A stretch of 64,000 nt of DNA from Salinimonas lutimaris (GCF_005222225.1 NZ_CP036536.1:3930001-3994000); one strand, 5' to 3'; numbered from the stretch's first letter, positions 18,901-26,683 are shown. Numbers and translations are program-made. The notes: generated from the letters alone by a model not told the origin.

Positions 18901-19559
18901 GTTGCCGAGGTAGGATAAGACGGATCATGATAAGTCGACTCATTCACCTTCATGAGCCCGGACAACGCGATGCTTTGTTCGTCCTGCCAGCGCACATTAT
19001 CAAAATACATGGTGTAAGAGCCGGTTTCCTGCTGCTGATCAACAACAACAATCAGTGCAGCAACACCAGATAACGCAGCATGGTTGTAATAACTTTTGCA
19101 GTTATCAAAATCTATCGACAGGGTGGCTTCACCTGACTCATCTATCTGGCCTGTATATCTGACGCTGCCACTTTCATCGCAAGCCACTCTCGTATCTATT
19201 TTGCCGTCCGGGGAGACATCGCCACTGACATCATGAGTGACCAGTTCAGGCACAATCAAAAACTCATCGTCGAGCAGGATTCTGGCGACCTGCTGTGCCA
19301 ACACAATATCCATGTCGGCTTTATCAACGCTTCCGGTATAGCGGGTGCTGGCAAGTGAACGGGCAGCGTTGTTTAGCTGCGAGACAGAGTGAGATGTGGC
19401 GTTACTGATCATCTCAGAAGCGCTGGTTTCATTCACCACAGGCGTGCTGCCGCTGGAAGGGGTGTCAGTGTCTGCCCCGCTGTCACCTGAGCCGCCACCA
19501 CAGGCAACCACCAGCGTACTGGCCATGACAGCCAGAAAACCATACCTTGTTATTTTCAT
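15972..19559 (-). CDS. Large FG-GAP/VCBS-repeat surface lipoprotein
   Basis: 1195 residues from the ATG at 19559 (AGGGAAG upstream); the frame continues to 19811 without a plausible start. The leader MKITRYGFLAVMASTL ends in the lipobox VVAC, followed by a Gly/Ser/Thr linker. The N-terminal ~330 residues are unrecognised. A segment at ~440-540 looks like Ig/cadherin-type strands (PAQLTISDVPQQIKAG). The C-terminal half is a run of FG-GAP-like blades with calcium motifs (DIDGDGRNELL, DIDGDGAEELIY, DLDENGADELVV, DINHDDIDDILV, DINGDASDEAVV), as in an integrin-type beta-propeller. Probably outer-membrane anchored and involved in binding or adhesion; no partner is known. Transcribed in the same direction as the CsgG-like trio but with its own SD. 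Confidence 0.82.
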   Translation of the reverse strand: MKITRYGFLAVMASTLVVACGGGSGDSGADTDTPSSGSTPVVNETSASEMISNATSHSVSQLNNAARSLASTRYTGSVDKADMDIVLAQQVARILLDDEFLIVPELVTHDVSGDVSPDGKIDTRVACDESGSVRYTGQIDESGEATLSIDFDNCKSYYNHAALSGVAALIVVVDQQQETGSYTMYFDNVRWQDEQSIALSGLMKVNESTYHDPSYPTSATQYLTVKVDDEIYFIDAVMTEVFEWGGQTESMQGRLSVASRGYVDFELKPEVDAYGLNGSVLLFNDNEAYVNFEQDQAAYVADTDNDGIKDAAKVVYFYDFMSPMVIEAGLSPLSDVSTFPYADRPYLNQSNYVVSSDIEVTPGYFFDIETPRSQLNISYNWYINGVLAEDIHGPILPAYSATANDFVTVAMVVADEAHHYESDQVDIWIEDTPAQLTISDVPQQIKAGNTVSFSVVMSDSDIQSADNLAKLTLAPEGAVMNDEGIITWQVPDNLLFNEQTYYFGISNRFDPNENVEQTLALTVGSEQSLPLFRSGIEVPAANRSQWVVDIDGDGRNELLGTDNQSRVFLLALENAEYQQQWAYPYLFSKDELIKQVLPVRADQPGAKSILVLTNHNMWLIDDLSQPARNILTTDDFLRSAILVDIDGDGAEELIYHSSSSDWDGAVSSVTVAALTDTLTGAETVISEVEFTNMAVGNVDADANLELVVNTGLVTDLISGDTQWSAGTGFGTQVATGDLQGDGIDEIIGADSWGAVYVYSAVDKTQLDSFDVSHICDLAAFDLDENGADELVVSDCQWGEVRAFTLDSTDKLTLQWSVDVQEHGSSSLSAGDIDNDGAPELLWGSGVSSSMGNVLVTADIDGVTVTVNQELATVQLDAFSASGWANTGAENEQAIFLVPTTGNGDNGLAVAALQKDGNVKRVGQVDSSWWNTSIYSAIIDINHDDIDDILVSNNESFISGLGAYQLNDFSELWTLEGDQDASTHQIILQDINGDASDEAVVANGNVIKIIDLQTQEELASYRFAEDVVDFDVTDIDGVSTVVVALYNKLHILTVNDSRFVVDGTAIETQCNNVLFYGKTGEKKVACLLSDYASALKTMTLTDNQLTNLNSYNLSINAVDIVVDPTNPDGFIVASDNGDFWNYGHSQLHSMTSQGELVWSGPFLIGSANKASLQVREQDSGKLEILFGSSKGMYWIH

Positions 19560-19689
19560 TTTCTTCCCTGATACATTTTTACTACAAAATAAACGAAGCG
19601 AAGAATATAACAAGTTGTAATGGTGGTCGAGTTTTAAACGATGTTTACTACCAAAGATATCGTGCGGCGCCCTGCCACGCCGCAACCCC

Positions 19690-20364
19690 CTACTGCCCGT
19701 GCTGCGCCTCTTCCTGTCGATACTCAGGAGAGCGCGGGCCATAGCGTAATCCCTGTTTATTTTTTGCTGACAACAACCGGCTGGTAGCCAGAGCGCTGAT
19801 ATCAAAACCACGATCCGTCACGGTTTCAAACACCTGACTAACAGCGGCCTGTATCAGTAAGCCAACCAGGCTGTTGTTGACGTTTGCCTGATTTTCAGCC
19901 GACGATGCGGTCGCCGTGCCCTGCCAGATTTGCTGGCCGTTTTGCAGGTCAACCAGGGAAGCGGACAGGGTTACCCGGGTTTCGCTGGACACCACTACAT
20001 AGCTCGTACCGTAACGCTCAATGGTGATATACAACGCCGCATCAGCGCCAAAGATCTCTTGTAGTTTTGCCACCGGTACTGCCTGAATATCCTGTGCCAC
20101 TGTCAGACCATTATTTTTAAAGGTCTGGTCTACCAACCCGACCGGAAAAACATAGAACCCTGACTCGGCAAGCGGTGTGGCCGCCTGAGCCATCACGCTG
20201 TAAGGCGCAATAATTTCCGGGGTGTTGTTAACCGGTGGCAGGATGAGTATTGAGGCCGGATCAGACTGTTTGAAGGCACTGTCATCGTAAGTGGCTTGCT
20301 GGCTGGCGCAGGCGGACAATGCGAACGCAATGAACATGACAACACCCTGTTTTAATCTGTTCAT
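19690..20364 (-). CDS. DUF799 (GNA1162-like) lipoprotein
   Basis: 224 residues. A lipoprotein leader ends in ALSAC. The mature part shows the DUF799 signature ILILPPVNNTPEIIAPYSVMAQAATPLAESGFYVFPVGLVDQTFKNNG (positions ~37-85, summarised as span) and a TolB-N-like fold expected for the meningococcal antigen GNA1162. Family members are periplasm-facing lipoproteins of unclear role. It is the last gene of a CsgG-DUF4810-DUF799 set, overlapping its upstream neighbour by 4 bp. Confidence 0.87.
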   Translation of the reverse strand: MNRLKQGVVMFIAFALSACASQQATYDDSAFKQSDPASILILPPVNNTPEIIAPYSVMAQAATPLAESGFYVFPVGLVDQTFKNNGLTVAQDIQAVPVAKLQEIFGADAALYITIERYGTSYVVVSSETRVTLSASLVDLQNGQQIWQGTATASSAENQANVNNSLVGLLIQAAVSQVFETVTDRGFDISALATSRLLSAKNKQGLRYGPRSPEYRQEEAQHGQ

Positions 20365-20711
20365 GACGTGCCTCCCTGACGGGTTGTCAGCAAGAAGTCG
20401 ATGTATTGTGCTGATTCAGGAAACAGCTGCTTTTCCCGGGAGAGCTCCGCAGTCCCACGATCGGCATTACCGGTTTCAAAATACAGCATGCCCAGCTGTG
20501 CATGCACACCCGGCGCAATGTGCTGTTGTCTGGCCGCGGCTTTTTCAATGGTGGTTTCCAGCGCCTGAATCTGTTCCTGTACAGTGACCTCCCCACCTTT
20601 AAAATAGCTGTATACGGCATTGTTGTAGTCGCCGTAATAGTACAGTGGCGGGGTGCTGGTGCATCCGGTCAGGATGACGGCCAGCGCCAAAGCTGTAATA
20701 ACCTTATCCAT
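20361..20711 (-). CDS. DUF4810 lipoprotein
   Basis: 116 residues, lipobox ILTGC. The DUF4810 core PLYYYGDYNNAVYSYFKG is followed by a TPR-like helix pair (GVHAQLGMLYFETGNADRGTAEL). It lies between the CsgG-like and DUF799 genes, an order conserved in many proteobacteria including Neisseria. The three probably form one envelope complex; this is inference from gene order. Confidence 0.87.
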   Translation of the reverse strand: MDKVITALALAVILTGCTSTPPLYYYGDYNNAVYSYFKGGEVTVQEQIQALETTIEKAAARQQHIAPGVHAQLGMLYFETGNADRGTAELSREKQLFPESAQYIDFLLTTRQGGTS

Positions 20712-20726
20712 AACTTAATCCGTTAA

Positions 20727-21407
20727 TCAGGTTGGCCAGGCGCCAGACTCCATGCCTTTCACCAGCTTATTCACTACTTCCCGAATAGCTAAATCCAATA
20801 CTTTACCGTTTAGCGTGGCATCATAGCCGGCGGTACTGCCAAACCCGATAACCTCTCGCTCAGACAGACTGTATTCGCCGGCGCCGGACATGGAGTAAAC
20901 CACTTCAGAGGTTTTCACATCCACCACATTGAGCGTCACCTTGGCATAGGCTATCTGTGATTTACCTTTACCCAGCAAACCAAATAACTGGCGGTCGCCT
21001 ACATCCTTGCGGCCAAACTCAGTCACATCTCCGGTCACCACAAACCGTGCACCACTGACCTGCTGTTCGGTGTTGGCCCGTCCGGCTTCCTCGTTTAACA
21101 GCGTCATATTGTCCCGATCCAGTACACTAAACCGGTTAGTTTGCTGCAAATGGCCAATTAACGTGGTTTTTGCCTGATTACCCAGCCGGTCCTGACCAGA
21201 GGAAAAAATCCCGTTCTGATAACCTGACCGGTTAACAAACTGCCCTACCACCAGCTTTTGCTTTTCACCCTGATAGTCCGTGTTGTAACTTTCCACCGTC
21301 GGGGTTTCAATTGCTCTTGAAGAGGTCGTGGCAGTACAGCCGGACACCAGGCCCAGCACGACCAATGATGAGGCCAGCAGAGATAATTTTGCTGTTTGTG
21401 TTTTCAT
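20727..21407 (-). CDS. CsgG/HfaB-family lipoprotein
   Basis: 226 residues from the ATG at 21407 (AAGGA 5 nt upstream). Lipobox GLVSGC. The CsgG domain is seen in QKLVVGQFVNRSGYQNG, DRLGNQAKTTLIGHLQQTNRFSVLDRDN, ARFVVTGDVTEFGRKDVG and the C-terminal LDLAIREVVNKLVKGM. CsgG forms the outer-membrane pore for curli export, but no csgA/B/E/F is present and this subgroup lacks clear pore-loop evidence. It is the first gene of the trio. Confidence 0.87.
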   Translation of the reverse strand: MKTQTAKLSLLASSLVVLGLVSGCTATTSSRAIETPTVESYNTDYQGEKQKLVVGQFVNRSGYQNGIFSSGQDRLGNQAKTTLIGHLQQTNRFSVLDRDNMTLLNEEAGRANTEQQVSGARFVVTGDVTEFGRKDVGDRQLFGLLGKGKSQIAYAKVTLNVVDVKTSEVVYSMSGAGEYSLSEREVIGFGSTAGYDATLNGKVLDLAIREVVNKLVKGMESGAWPT

Positions 21408-21655
21408 GACAGTCCTTATGATGTAGTAAACACCTGTTATCTGAAACAATTCAGGTAAAGTACAGTTGTAATAATGAATACAAACTGAATGCAACACTAA
21501 CAAAAAGCGCTGCGAAGAATGACAGTCGGGTAAGAAAAAGCCGTGAGTGACTGCGGCCCCGATGAAAAGCGTGCGCACGGATTGTCCCCGCACGCGGGCC
21601 CGGGCGTTGATAAGTCAGAGCCAGACTACAGACCGGCTGCTATGGGGAGCACTGA

Positions 21656-21772
21656 TTATGAATGATTTTTTTCGGGCTTGTCTTTATCCAGCCCGACGTT
21701 GCCTAACATCCACACAGCTAAAAACATAAGAGCGGCAAAACTCATCCCAATGATAAAGCCTTCCAAAGTCAT
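21656..21772 (-). CDS. Small single-span membrane protein, 38 residues
   Basis: The protein begins MTLEGFIIGMSFAALMF and ends KPEKNHS. CAGGAG lies 7 nt upstream of the ATG. A single hydrophobic helix (~6-26) is followed by a charged tail (DKDKPEK). Short proteins like this are often missed by gene finders. It stands alone, upstream of the csgG-like gene and on the same strand, ~250 bp away. I do not recognise the family; function unknown. The strong SD, clear TM helix and polar tail support it being real. Confidence 0.6.
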   Translation of the reverse strand: MTLEGFIIGMSFAALMFLAVWMLGNVGLDKDKPEKNHS

Positions 21773-21971
21773 AAAAACTCCTGTTTACCTGGCTAAACTC
21801 ATTTTAGCTTAGCACAGGCTCTTCAAACCTGTAACACCTTCGCGATGCCACTTCTGACAAGCCTTTACTATAAATTGAATGGTTTGGTTGTCGCACTTTT
21901 CAGTTATCAGCTTTGTCTTATATCACGGCATGGTAGCCAAAGCGGCGCAAATTAACAGAACCGGCTAACCA

Positions 21972-22000
21972 ACAAAAAAGGCGCTCCGAAGAGCGCCTTT
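21972..22000 (-). terminator. Intrinsic terminator, probably the original groEL terminator
   Basis: On the minus strand GGCGCTC, loop TTCG and GAGCGCC are followed by T6. No minus-strand gene ends just before it today; the nearest upstream minus-strand gene outside the island is groEL, 9 kb away. If the island is removed the terminator falls about 30 nt after the groEL stop codon. Confidence 0.8.
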
Positions 22001-22027
22001 CTCACTAAGCGATAAGCTTGTGGGTGG

Positions 22028-22036
22028 CTTACATCA
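22028..22036. repeat. Putative left attachment repeat (attL core)
   Basis: CTTACATCA, identical to the sequence at 31101-31109 that contains the groEL stop codon. It is immediately followed by island sequence. It also forms one arm of a 12-bp inverted repeat, GTGGCTTACATC at 22024-22035 with GATGTAAGCCAC at 22084-22095. Confidence 0.6.
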
Positions 22037-22083
22037 AAGTACCCCAAATCCTCACGATTCCCTTAATCCCTGACCAATAGAGG

Positions 22084-22095
22084 GATGTAAGCCAC
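22084..22095 (+). repeat. Inverted copy of the attL-flank sequence
   Basis: GATGTAAGCCAC is the exact reverse complement of 22024-22035, 48 bp away. It could be a second recombinase-binding site or a by-product of integration. A chance 12-bp match this close is unlikely. Confidence 0.6.
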
Positions 22096-22142
22096 TTGGC
22101 GTTACACATTCCGGTATACAAAGACTTACAAGGGGATTAATT

Positions 22143-23348
22143 ATGACCACATTGAACAAGCACATTAAGAAACATCACGACACCTACATTTATAACCGCA
22201 GAGTACCCAAGGCAATTGCTCACCTTCACATTGGCAAAACTCATATCACATTCAGCCTTAATACAAGCTGCATTAAAACAGCCAGATTAAAACGAGACAG
22301 GTACAACGGCCAACTGGCAATTCAAATGCAGTCCGCTCTCAGTCCAGAAAGGGAAACCTTCAAGAAACACCTACAGGTCGCTGAGGAATATGCTGATGGA
22401 ATTAAGGATGTTAATTCAGGTCTCTTTTATGATGACTTCTTCCCGCGTAACCCTATCGCCCATGCTGCATATAGGCATGTTGCTTTTGGTGAAACAAATC
22501 ATCCTTACACCTATACCATCAAGGAGGCCCTAAGTAGCCTGTTAGCACGTAAGACTTCGCTGTCAGAAGATACAAAGCAAAAGCTCAATTCATCCCTTAC
22601 TAGGTTTCTGACCTTTATGGGAGTCAATGATATTGGTCTTCAGGACATCGATAAGAAGTCAGTAGTGGCCTACATTGAACACCTTGGCGATGAATATGCG
22701 CATGGCACTATTGCTGCACACCTATCACGTCTTAAATCAATCTGGACCCATGCTTTTCAACTGGGTGAAATATCCATTAAGCAAAGTCCATTTGAGGACC
22801 ATGATTTAAGCCCATATAAAAGCGGGACATCGCAGCGTAAGCAACTGTTCAGCACTGAGCAGTTACGTAAGGTCTTATCTGATTGCCCTGATGAAGTGAA
22901 ACCATTGGTTAAACTTGGTTTGTATACTGGGGCGCGTATCAGTGAGTTATGTAGTGCAGACGTTGAGGTGATTGAGGGAATTAAATGCTTGGTGGTGCAT
23001 AAAGGTAAAACTGACAGTGCGGCAAGGTATATTCCTTTAGCTGACCAAGTGATAGACCTACCGTTACCATTAAAGGTGGACCACAAAGCAGCAGGGCGTA
23101 CCTTCTCTCGCTTTAAAGTCAGTCAGATTACTGATGACTCTACACGGTCTTTCCATTCACTACGTAACCACTTCATAACAGCAGGTCAACGCGCTGAAGG
23201 ACTCAGTGAGTTTGATGTAGCTTATGTTGCAGGTCACAAAACGGGAGCAACAATGAGTTTTGGTCATTATGCGAGACATGATGTTAAGCGGTTAAAGCAG
23301 ACTGTTGATATTGTAGCCACCCAAATAGAAAAGGAGTGGTTTGAATAA
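22143..23348 (+). CDS. Tyrosine recombinase / integrase of the island
   Basis: 401 residues; SD AAGGGG 7 nt before the ATG. The N-terminal part (YIYNRRVPKAIAHLHIGKT) resembles the DUF6538-like arm-binding region of phage-type integrases, followed by a SAM-like core-binding domain (~120-215) and the catalytic domain. All catalytic residues can be placed: Arg265 (GARISEL), probable Lys290, His338 and Arg341 (HSLRNHF), His365 (GHK) and the nucleophile Tyr376 (FGHYAR). It should catalyse insertion and excision at the groEL 3' end. It reads inward from attL, convergent with the GHKL-nuclease gene. No excisionase is recognisable; the RHH-like protein could fill that role. Confidence 0.95.
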   Translation: MTTLNKHIKKHHDTYIYNRRVPKAIAHLHIGKTHITFSLNTSCIKTARLKRDRYNGQLAIQMQSALSPERETFKKHLQVAEEYADGIKDVNSGLFYDDFFPRNPIAHAAYRHVAFGETNHPYTYTIKEALSSLLARKTSLSEDTKQKLNSSLTRFLTFMGVNDIGLQDIDKKSVVAYIEHLGDEYAHGTIAAHLSRLKSIWTHAFQLGEISIKQSPFEDHDLSPYKSGTSQRKQLFSTEQLRKVLSDCPDEVKPLVKLGLYTGARISELCSADVEVIEGIKCLVVHKGKTDSAARYIPLADQVIDLPLPLKVDHKAAGRTFSRFKVSQITDDSTRSFHSLRNHFITAGQRAEGLSEFDVAYVAGHKTGATMSFGHYARHDVKRLKQTVDIVATQIEKEWFE

Positions 23349-23357
23349 ATAGGGGAT

Positions 23358-23382
23358 GGTGTGGATTTATCCCACACCTCCA
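23358..23382. terminator. Stem-loop between convergent int and GHKL genes
   Basis: GGTGTGG, a short A/T-rich loop and CCCACACC form a 7-bp GC-rich stem between the two stop codons. It has no good U-tract on either strand, so terminator function is only likely from position. Confidence 0.4.
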
Positions 23383-23391
23383 TTACCCTTT

Positions 23392-25362
23392 CTAACTTTG
23401 CTGAAGCTGATGGACCAGCTTATTAGTGCTCTGCTCAGAGAGCGATTCAAGCTTTGTATTCAAATTGTCCAATAGATAACTGTTGTTTAGTTCAAACTCA
23501 TCGATAATTGTGAACCAATCTTTAACATAACACTTTATTTTTGGGGTCTCCGATACTAGGCCATATTCAGCACAATGCCTTAAACTTTCCTTACGTTGTT
23601 TAATCTGGAAATCATCTTTAGATATTTTTCTTCCAATTAAAATAAGCTCGAAATGCATTTTATCGCTATTAAAGCTTGGGTACTTGGATACTATCTCAGC
23701 ATAGTCATCTAATTGTTGTAAGTGCTTTTTGTTCAAAGAAACACTAGGTCTTTTAATTTCAACGATGACACACTTAAAAATGCTATTTCCTCTTGCATCA
23801 AACGCTTTCATTTTTCTAGCTAGGAACAGATCTACTTGTCGCTTTGCGCCATCAATGAGTTTCTCTTGTTCAATGTCGCCTGCAGTTATGCCATCGATGC
23901 CATTTATTCTTTCACGTAAATTCTTGGATATTCTAGTGAAATCATCTTCTTCGGCCCCTAAGGTCGTATATTGAGGCCCAAACAACCAAGTGTTTGATTC
24001 AATGATCTTTTGTAAGTCTGGAGTTTCGAGTACTTCTAGAAAGCGGTTCTCCATTACTTCCTTTAAACAATGTACAGCATGCTGTCTTTTCTTAAGTACT
24101 TCTATTGTACTCACGATGTTTTCCAGCGTTGTTGTTCGCAAATGTTCAGCTAACGACTCCATGCTCATTTCACTTAAATCCAGTACACCTTCAAGCACTT
24201 CGAATACAGAATCATTTTCATTAGAAACGAGTATTTTATCTAAAAGACGGATCAATATTTTCGCAGGCTTTTTCCCCACATTATTGAAAACCTGTGGATC
24301 AGAAATATATATTTCCTTTACCAATCGTTTAGTATTCGCTTTCCTGACCCTTGCATACTCTTCAGGTACACCGTTATAGCTTGGAAAGTAACCATTTTCT
24401 TCAAATCGCTGAATTTCCCTATCTACATGCTTTACAAGGTATTGATCGTAGATTTCACGTTGAAATTCCGTCATTTCTCGATAGATTTGATTTATTAGGC
24501 GCTTTGTTTCTTGATGACTTGAATCCATCTGCAAACCATCAATATCATACCTTTCAAGTACATCAGAAAAAGCGTAGGCACTTGTAAAAAATGAAACTTT
24601 GTTATTAGCCTTACTATGTTGTTTTTCAATTACTTCGTGATTATTTTTTATTAAATAATTGAAAGACTTTTCTGAGCTTGGCTTCTCGTCCCATCTAATA
24701 ACTCGAATATTAACTGAATGACCACCAACGACTTTGTTAACTTCATGAAGGTCGTGACTTGGAATAGTTATTAACTCCCCATCCAACAAGAGGGATTTTT
24801 CTTTATTTAAAGCTAAAAACCACCCAAATTCTTTACTTAATTTCTTTTTTAAATCATCTCGCAGAGGGACTTTATTAGAACCCGTAAAATTTCTTAGTAA
24901 AACACAAGTACCAGATTTCAGACTCGATATATAAGCATATTGGTCTGACGGCTCTATGTCCTGCCAATTAAACTTTCTGATAGCAGATGCATCAATATCT
25001 ATCCTTCCGTCTACATTGTTTCGTCTAGTGAACCAAGTAGCATTTGCGCATAACATATGAAATGAAAGACGACCTATCCCCTGAGAGCCATGTTTGTCGT
25101 CATTATTCTTTTTGGAAGATTCGAAGAAATTTTTAAAACTTTTATCCAATGAAGTAAGGTCTATACCGTCACCTTCATCAATAATTTCAATGGATTCTAA
25201 CCCATCCATATCATTGCAATTTAGCACCACTTTAACTGTCTTAGAATTAGCATCAAAGCCATTCCAAATTAGTTCAAAAAGTGCTTCGAAGGGTTCTCTA
25301 TTTCTAAAATGTTTCTTAACCCCTTCATCAGTTATTTCTGCCATTCCTTCGTAAGACGCCAT
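23392..25362 (-). CDS. GHKL ATPase with C-terminal PD-(D/E)XK-like nuclease motif
   Basis: 656 residues from the ATG at 25362 (AAGG 6 nt upstream). The N-terminal GHKL (HATPase) fold has the N box E30-L-I-W-N34-G-F-D-A38, the G1 box D62-EGDG and the G2 box HGSQGIGRLS (91-100), as in Hsp90/MutL. The middle (~250-480) is helical and not recognised. The C-terminal part shows RQVDLFLARK (Asp near 509) and CVIVEIKRPS (Glu-x-Lys near 533-535), then a helix with LQQLDDYAEIV: the D...ExK layout of PD-(D/E)XK nucleases, similar to Shedu/DUF4263-like domains. ATP-gated nucleases of this sort are common in anti-phage defence, and it sits beside the integrase where satellites keep such cargo. No restriction partner is present. 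Function is inferred. Confidence 0.72.
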   Translation of the reverse strand: MASYEGMAEITDEGVKKHFRNREPFEALFELIWNGFDANSKTVKVVLNCNDMDGLESIEIIDEGDGIDLTSLDKSFKNFFESSKKNNDDKHGSQGIGRLSFHMLCANATWFTRRNNVDGRIDIDASAIRKFNWQDIEPSDQYAYISSLKSGTCVLLRNFTGSNKVPLRDDLKKKLSKEFGWFLALNKEKSLLLDGELITIPSHDLHEVNKVVGGHSVNIRVIRWDEKPSSEKSFNYLIKNNHEVIEKQHSKANNKVSFFTSAYAFSDVLERYDIDGLQMDSSHQETKRLINQIYREMTEFQREIYDQYLVKHVDREIQRFEENGYFPSYNGVPEEYARVRKANTKRLVKEIYISDPQVFNNVGKKPAKILIRLLDKILVSNENDSVFEVLEGVLDLSEMSMESLAEHLRTTTLENIVSTIEVLKKRQHAVHCLKEVMENRFLEVLETPDLQKIIESNTWLFGPQYTTLGAEEDDFTRISKNLRERINGIDGITAGDIEQEKLIDGAKRQVDLFLARKMKAFDARGNSIFKCVIVEIKRPSVSLNKKHLQQLDDYAEIVSKYPSFNSDKMHFELILIGRKISKDDFQIKQRKESLRHCAEYGLVSETPKIKCYVKDWFTIIDEFELNNSYLLDNLNTKLESLSEQSTNKLVHQLQQS

Positions 25363-25433
25363 GACCTTAAAACTCCCTTTTAGTAAGTTATGGAAGAGAT
25401 GCACTGACATAATCATATGTTGGTTATTGAAAT

Positions 25434-25472
25434 ACAAGCCAGATTTTACATAACTGACGTCATCCGGCTTGT
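25434..25472 (-). terminator. Possible hairpin after the capsid gene
   Basis: An 11-bp stem with one mismatch (ACAAGCCGGAT / ATCTGGCTTGT on the minus strand) lies 15-53 nt after the capsid stop codon. There is no U-tract, so it may be an attenuator or RNA-stability element and not a strong terminator. Confidence 0.4.
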
Positions 25473-25486
25473 ACTTATTAGTTTTG

Positions 25487-26500
25487 CTACCCAGCCTGTA
25501 GAGCCACTCTGAGAGCGTCATTAGCTTGCATGATTTCACCGTAACGGCTATCAACATAAACGATATTAGCGCCCTTAACGGTCACTTGGTCCACAGTGAA
25601 ATACGAGCCTTCACCTTTAAGATCCAACACCTTGATAGCAGACCGGAAGTCACCAAATATTACAGGGGTCTCATTATCTCCTTCACCGTTCATCTGGTCG
25701 ATGATTACAATGGGATGACCTAGCATCATAAAGGACTCTTCACGGCTATAAGGAGAGCGGCCCCAATGAATCAGCAATGACTGACCGTTACTGTCTACCA
25801 CTTGTTCCAATGCTTCAAATACATCAGCATTCATGTACCATTTAGCCATGCGCTTATACTCAGTTGGTAGGGATTTCTTAAGGGATACAAAGTAAGACCG
25901 GATAGCCGCACTATCAGCCCCAAATGAGCCGCTAAGACCCGTCTTGACCACTTGATAGAAATCCTGATGTCTTTCACTGTCAGCCTTTAGGGCCTCTGAG
26001 AATCCGTTAGGTTTATCTATACGGGCATGTAGGATCCCCCTTAGTCTCTGGATACCATTGCTACGGCTTTCATCACCGTAAAGTAGCTCAGTGACCAACA
26101 CATTGCGGAAGTCATCACTAGTCAACCGGACCACTTCAGACTCAAGGTCTATCTTAGCGTCATTCACGATTTCATCCGTTAGTAATGCCTGAGCATAGAT
26201 CTTACCAAAGAGACCAGATACGCCTACATAACGCTGACCATTGTTAAGTACCGGAGCAGTAGTGAATCCATCTTGCTCACCTGTAAGGGCTACCTGAGGC
26301 CGTGAGGTAACTACTAGGGTTTTATACTCAGTAGACTCAACTTCAATACGGTCAATTTCATTAAGTAACACATGGGTATCTGTGGCTTTGTCGATGATTT
26401 GATTGGCTACTCGTTCACCCACTGCATTGGCATCAGGAGTAGCTAGCGCTTTGTTCTTAACTGGGGTCTTAATGTCTGACTTATTAGCTGTATTTTTCAT
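25487..26500 (-). CDS. HK97-fold phage major capsid protein, solitary
   Basis: 337 residues from the ATG at 26500 (AAGGAA upstream). The order of motifs is that of the HK97 family (Phage_capsid): the E-loop/spine region (ALLTDEIVNDAKIDLESEVVRLTSDDF), the LLYGDES...GILHA segment equal to FLNGDGT...GIL, WYMNADVFEAL, a P-domain strand (FMMLGHPIVII), VIFGDFRSAIKVLD and the closing VYVDSRYGEIMQANDALRVAL. The N-terminus before the fold is only ~50 residues, too short for the usual ~100-residue delta scaffold. No portal, prohead protease, terminase or adaptor gene lies anywhere in the island. It may form a small shell, alter a helper phage's capsid, or be a remnant. It is intact, which argues for selection. 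Confidence 0.88.
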   Translation of the reverse strand: MKNTANKSDIKTPVKNKALATPDANAVGERVANQIIDKATDTHVLLNEIDRIEVESTEYKTLVVTSRPQVALTGEQDGFTTAPVLNNGQRYVGVSGLFGKIYAQALLTDEIVNDAKIDLESEVVRLTSDDFRNVLVTELLYGDESRSNGIQRLRGILHARIDKPNGFSEALKADSERHQDFYQVVKTGLSGSFGADSAAIRSYFVSLKKSLPTEYKRMAKWYMNADVFEALEQVVDSNGQSLLIHWGRSPYSREESFMMLGHPIVIIDQMNGEGDNETPVIFGDFRSAIKVLDLKGEGSYFTVDQVTVKGANIVYVDSRYGEIMQANDALRVALQAG

Positions 26501-26683
26501 ATGTATTTTCCTTTTGAATAGGCACACAAATGCAGCCCTGAAGGGTTATTCCTTAAGGCATTTCTCATGTGATTGTGTTTACTTTTTGGGATGTCTCAGG
26601 AGGGCCTGATGTTAACTGTAAGGCCACACAAGACGAGATAGGGGGTAAGGCTTCAGGATGGTCCTGAGGGCCTCTGTAGGGAC

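Larger units (their letters stand above)
21773..22142. other. Chromosome-island junction region without a gene
   Basis: 370 bp. The first ~200 bp is chromosomal intergenic DNA with the promoter region of the 38-residue gene. It then holds a strong minus-strand terminator (21972-22000), the putative left attachment repeat (22028-22036), a 12-bp inverted copy of it (22084-22095) and the SD of the integrase (AAGGGG at 22130-22135). I see no RNA gene here. Confidence 0.6.

Noticed and set aside
20727..21407. Curli secretion locus
   Set aside because: Only a CsgG-family protein is present, with DUF4810 and DUF799 partners; no csgA, B, E or F.
21773..22142. tRNA or tmRNA gene as the integration target
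   Set aside because: No cloverleaf or tmRNA sequence is seen; the direct repeat coincides with the groEL stop codon instead.
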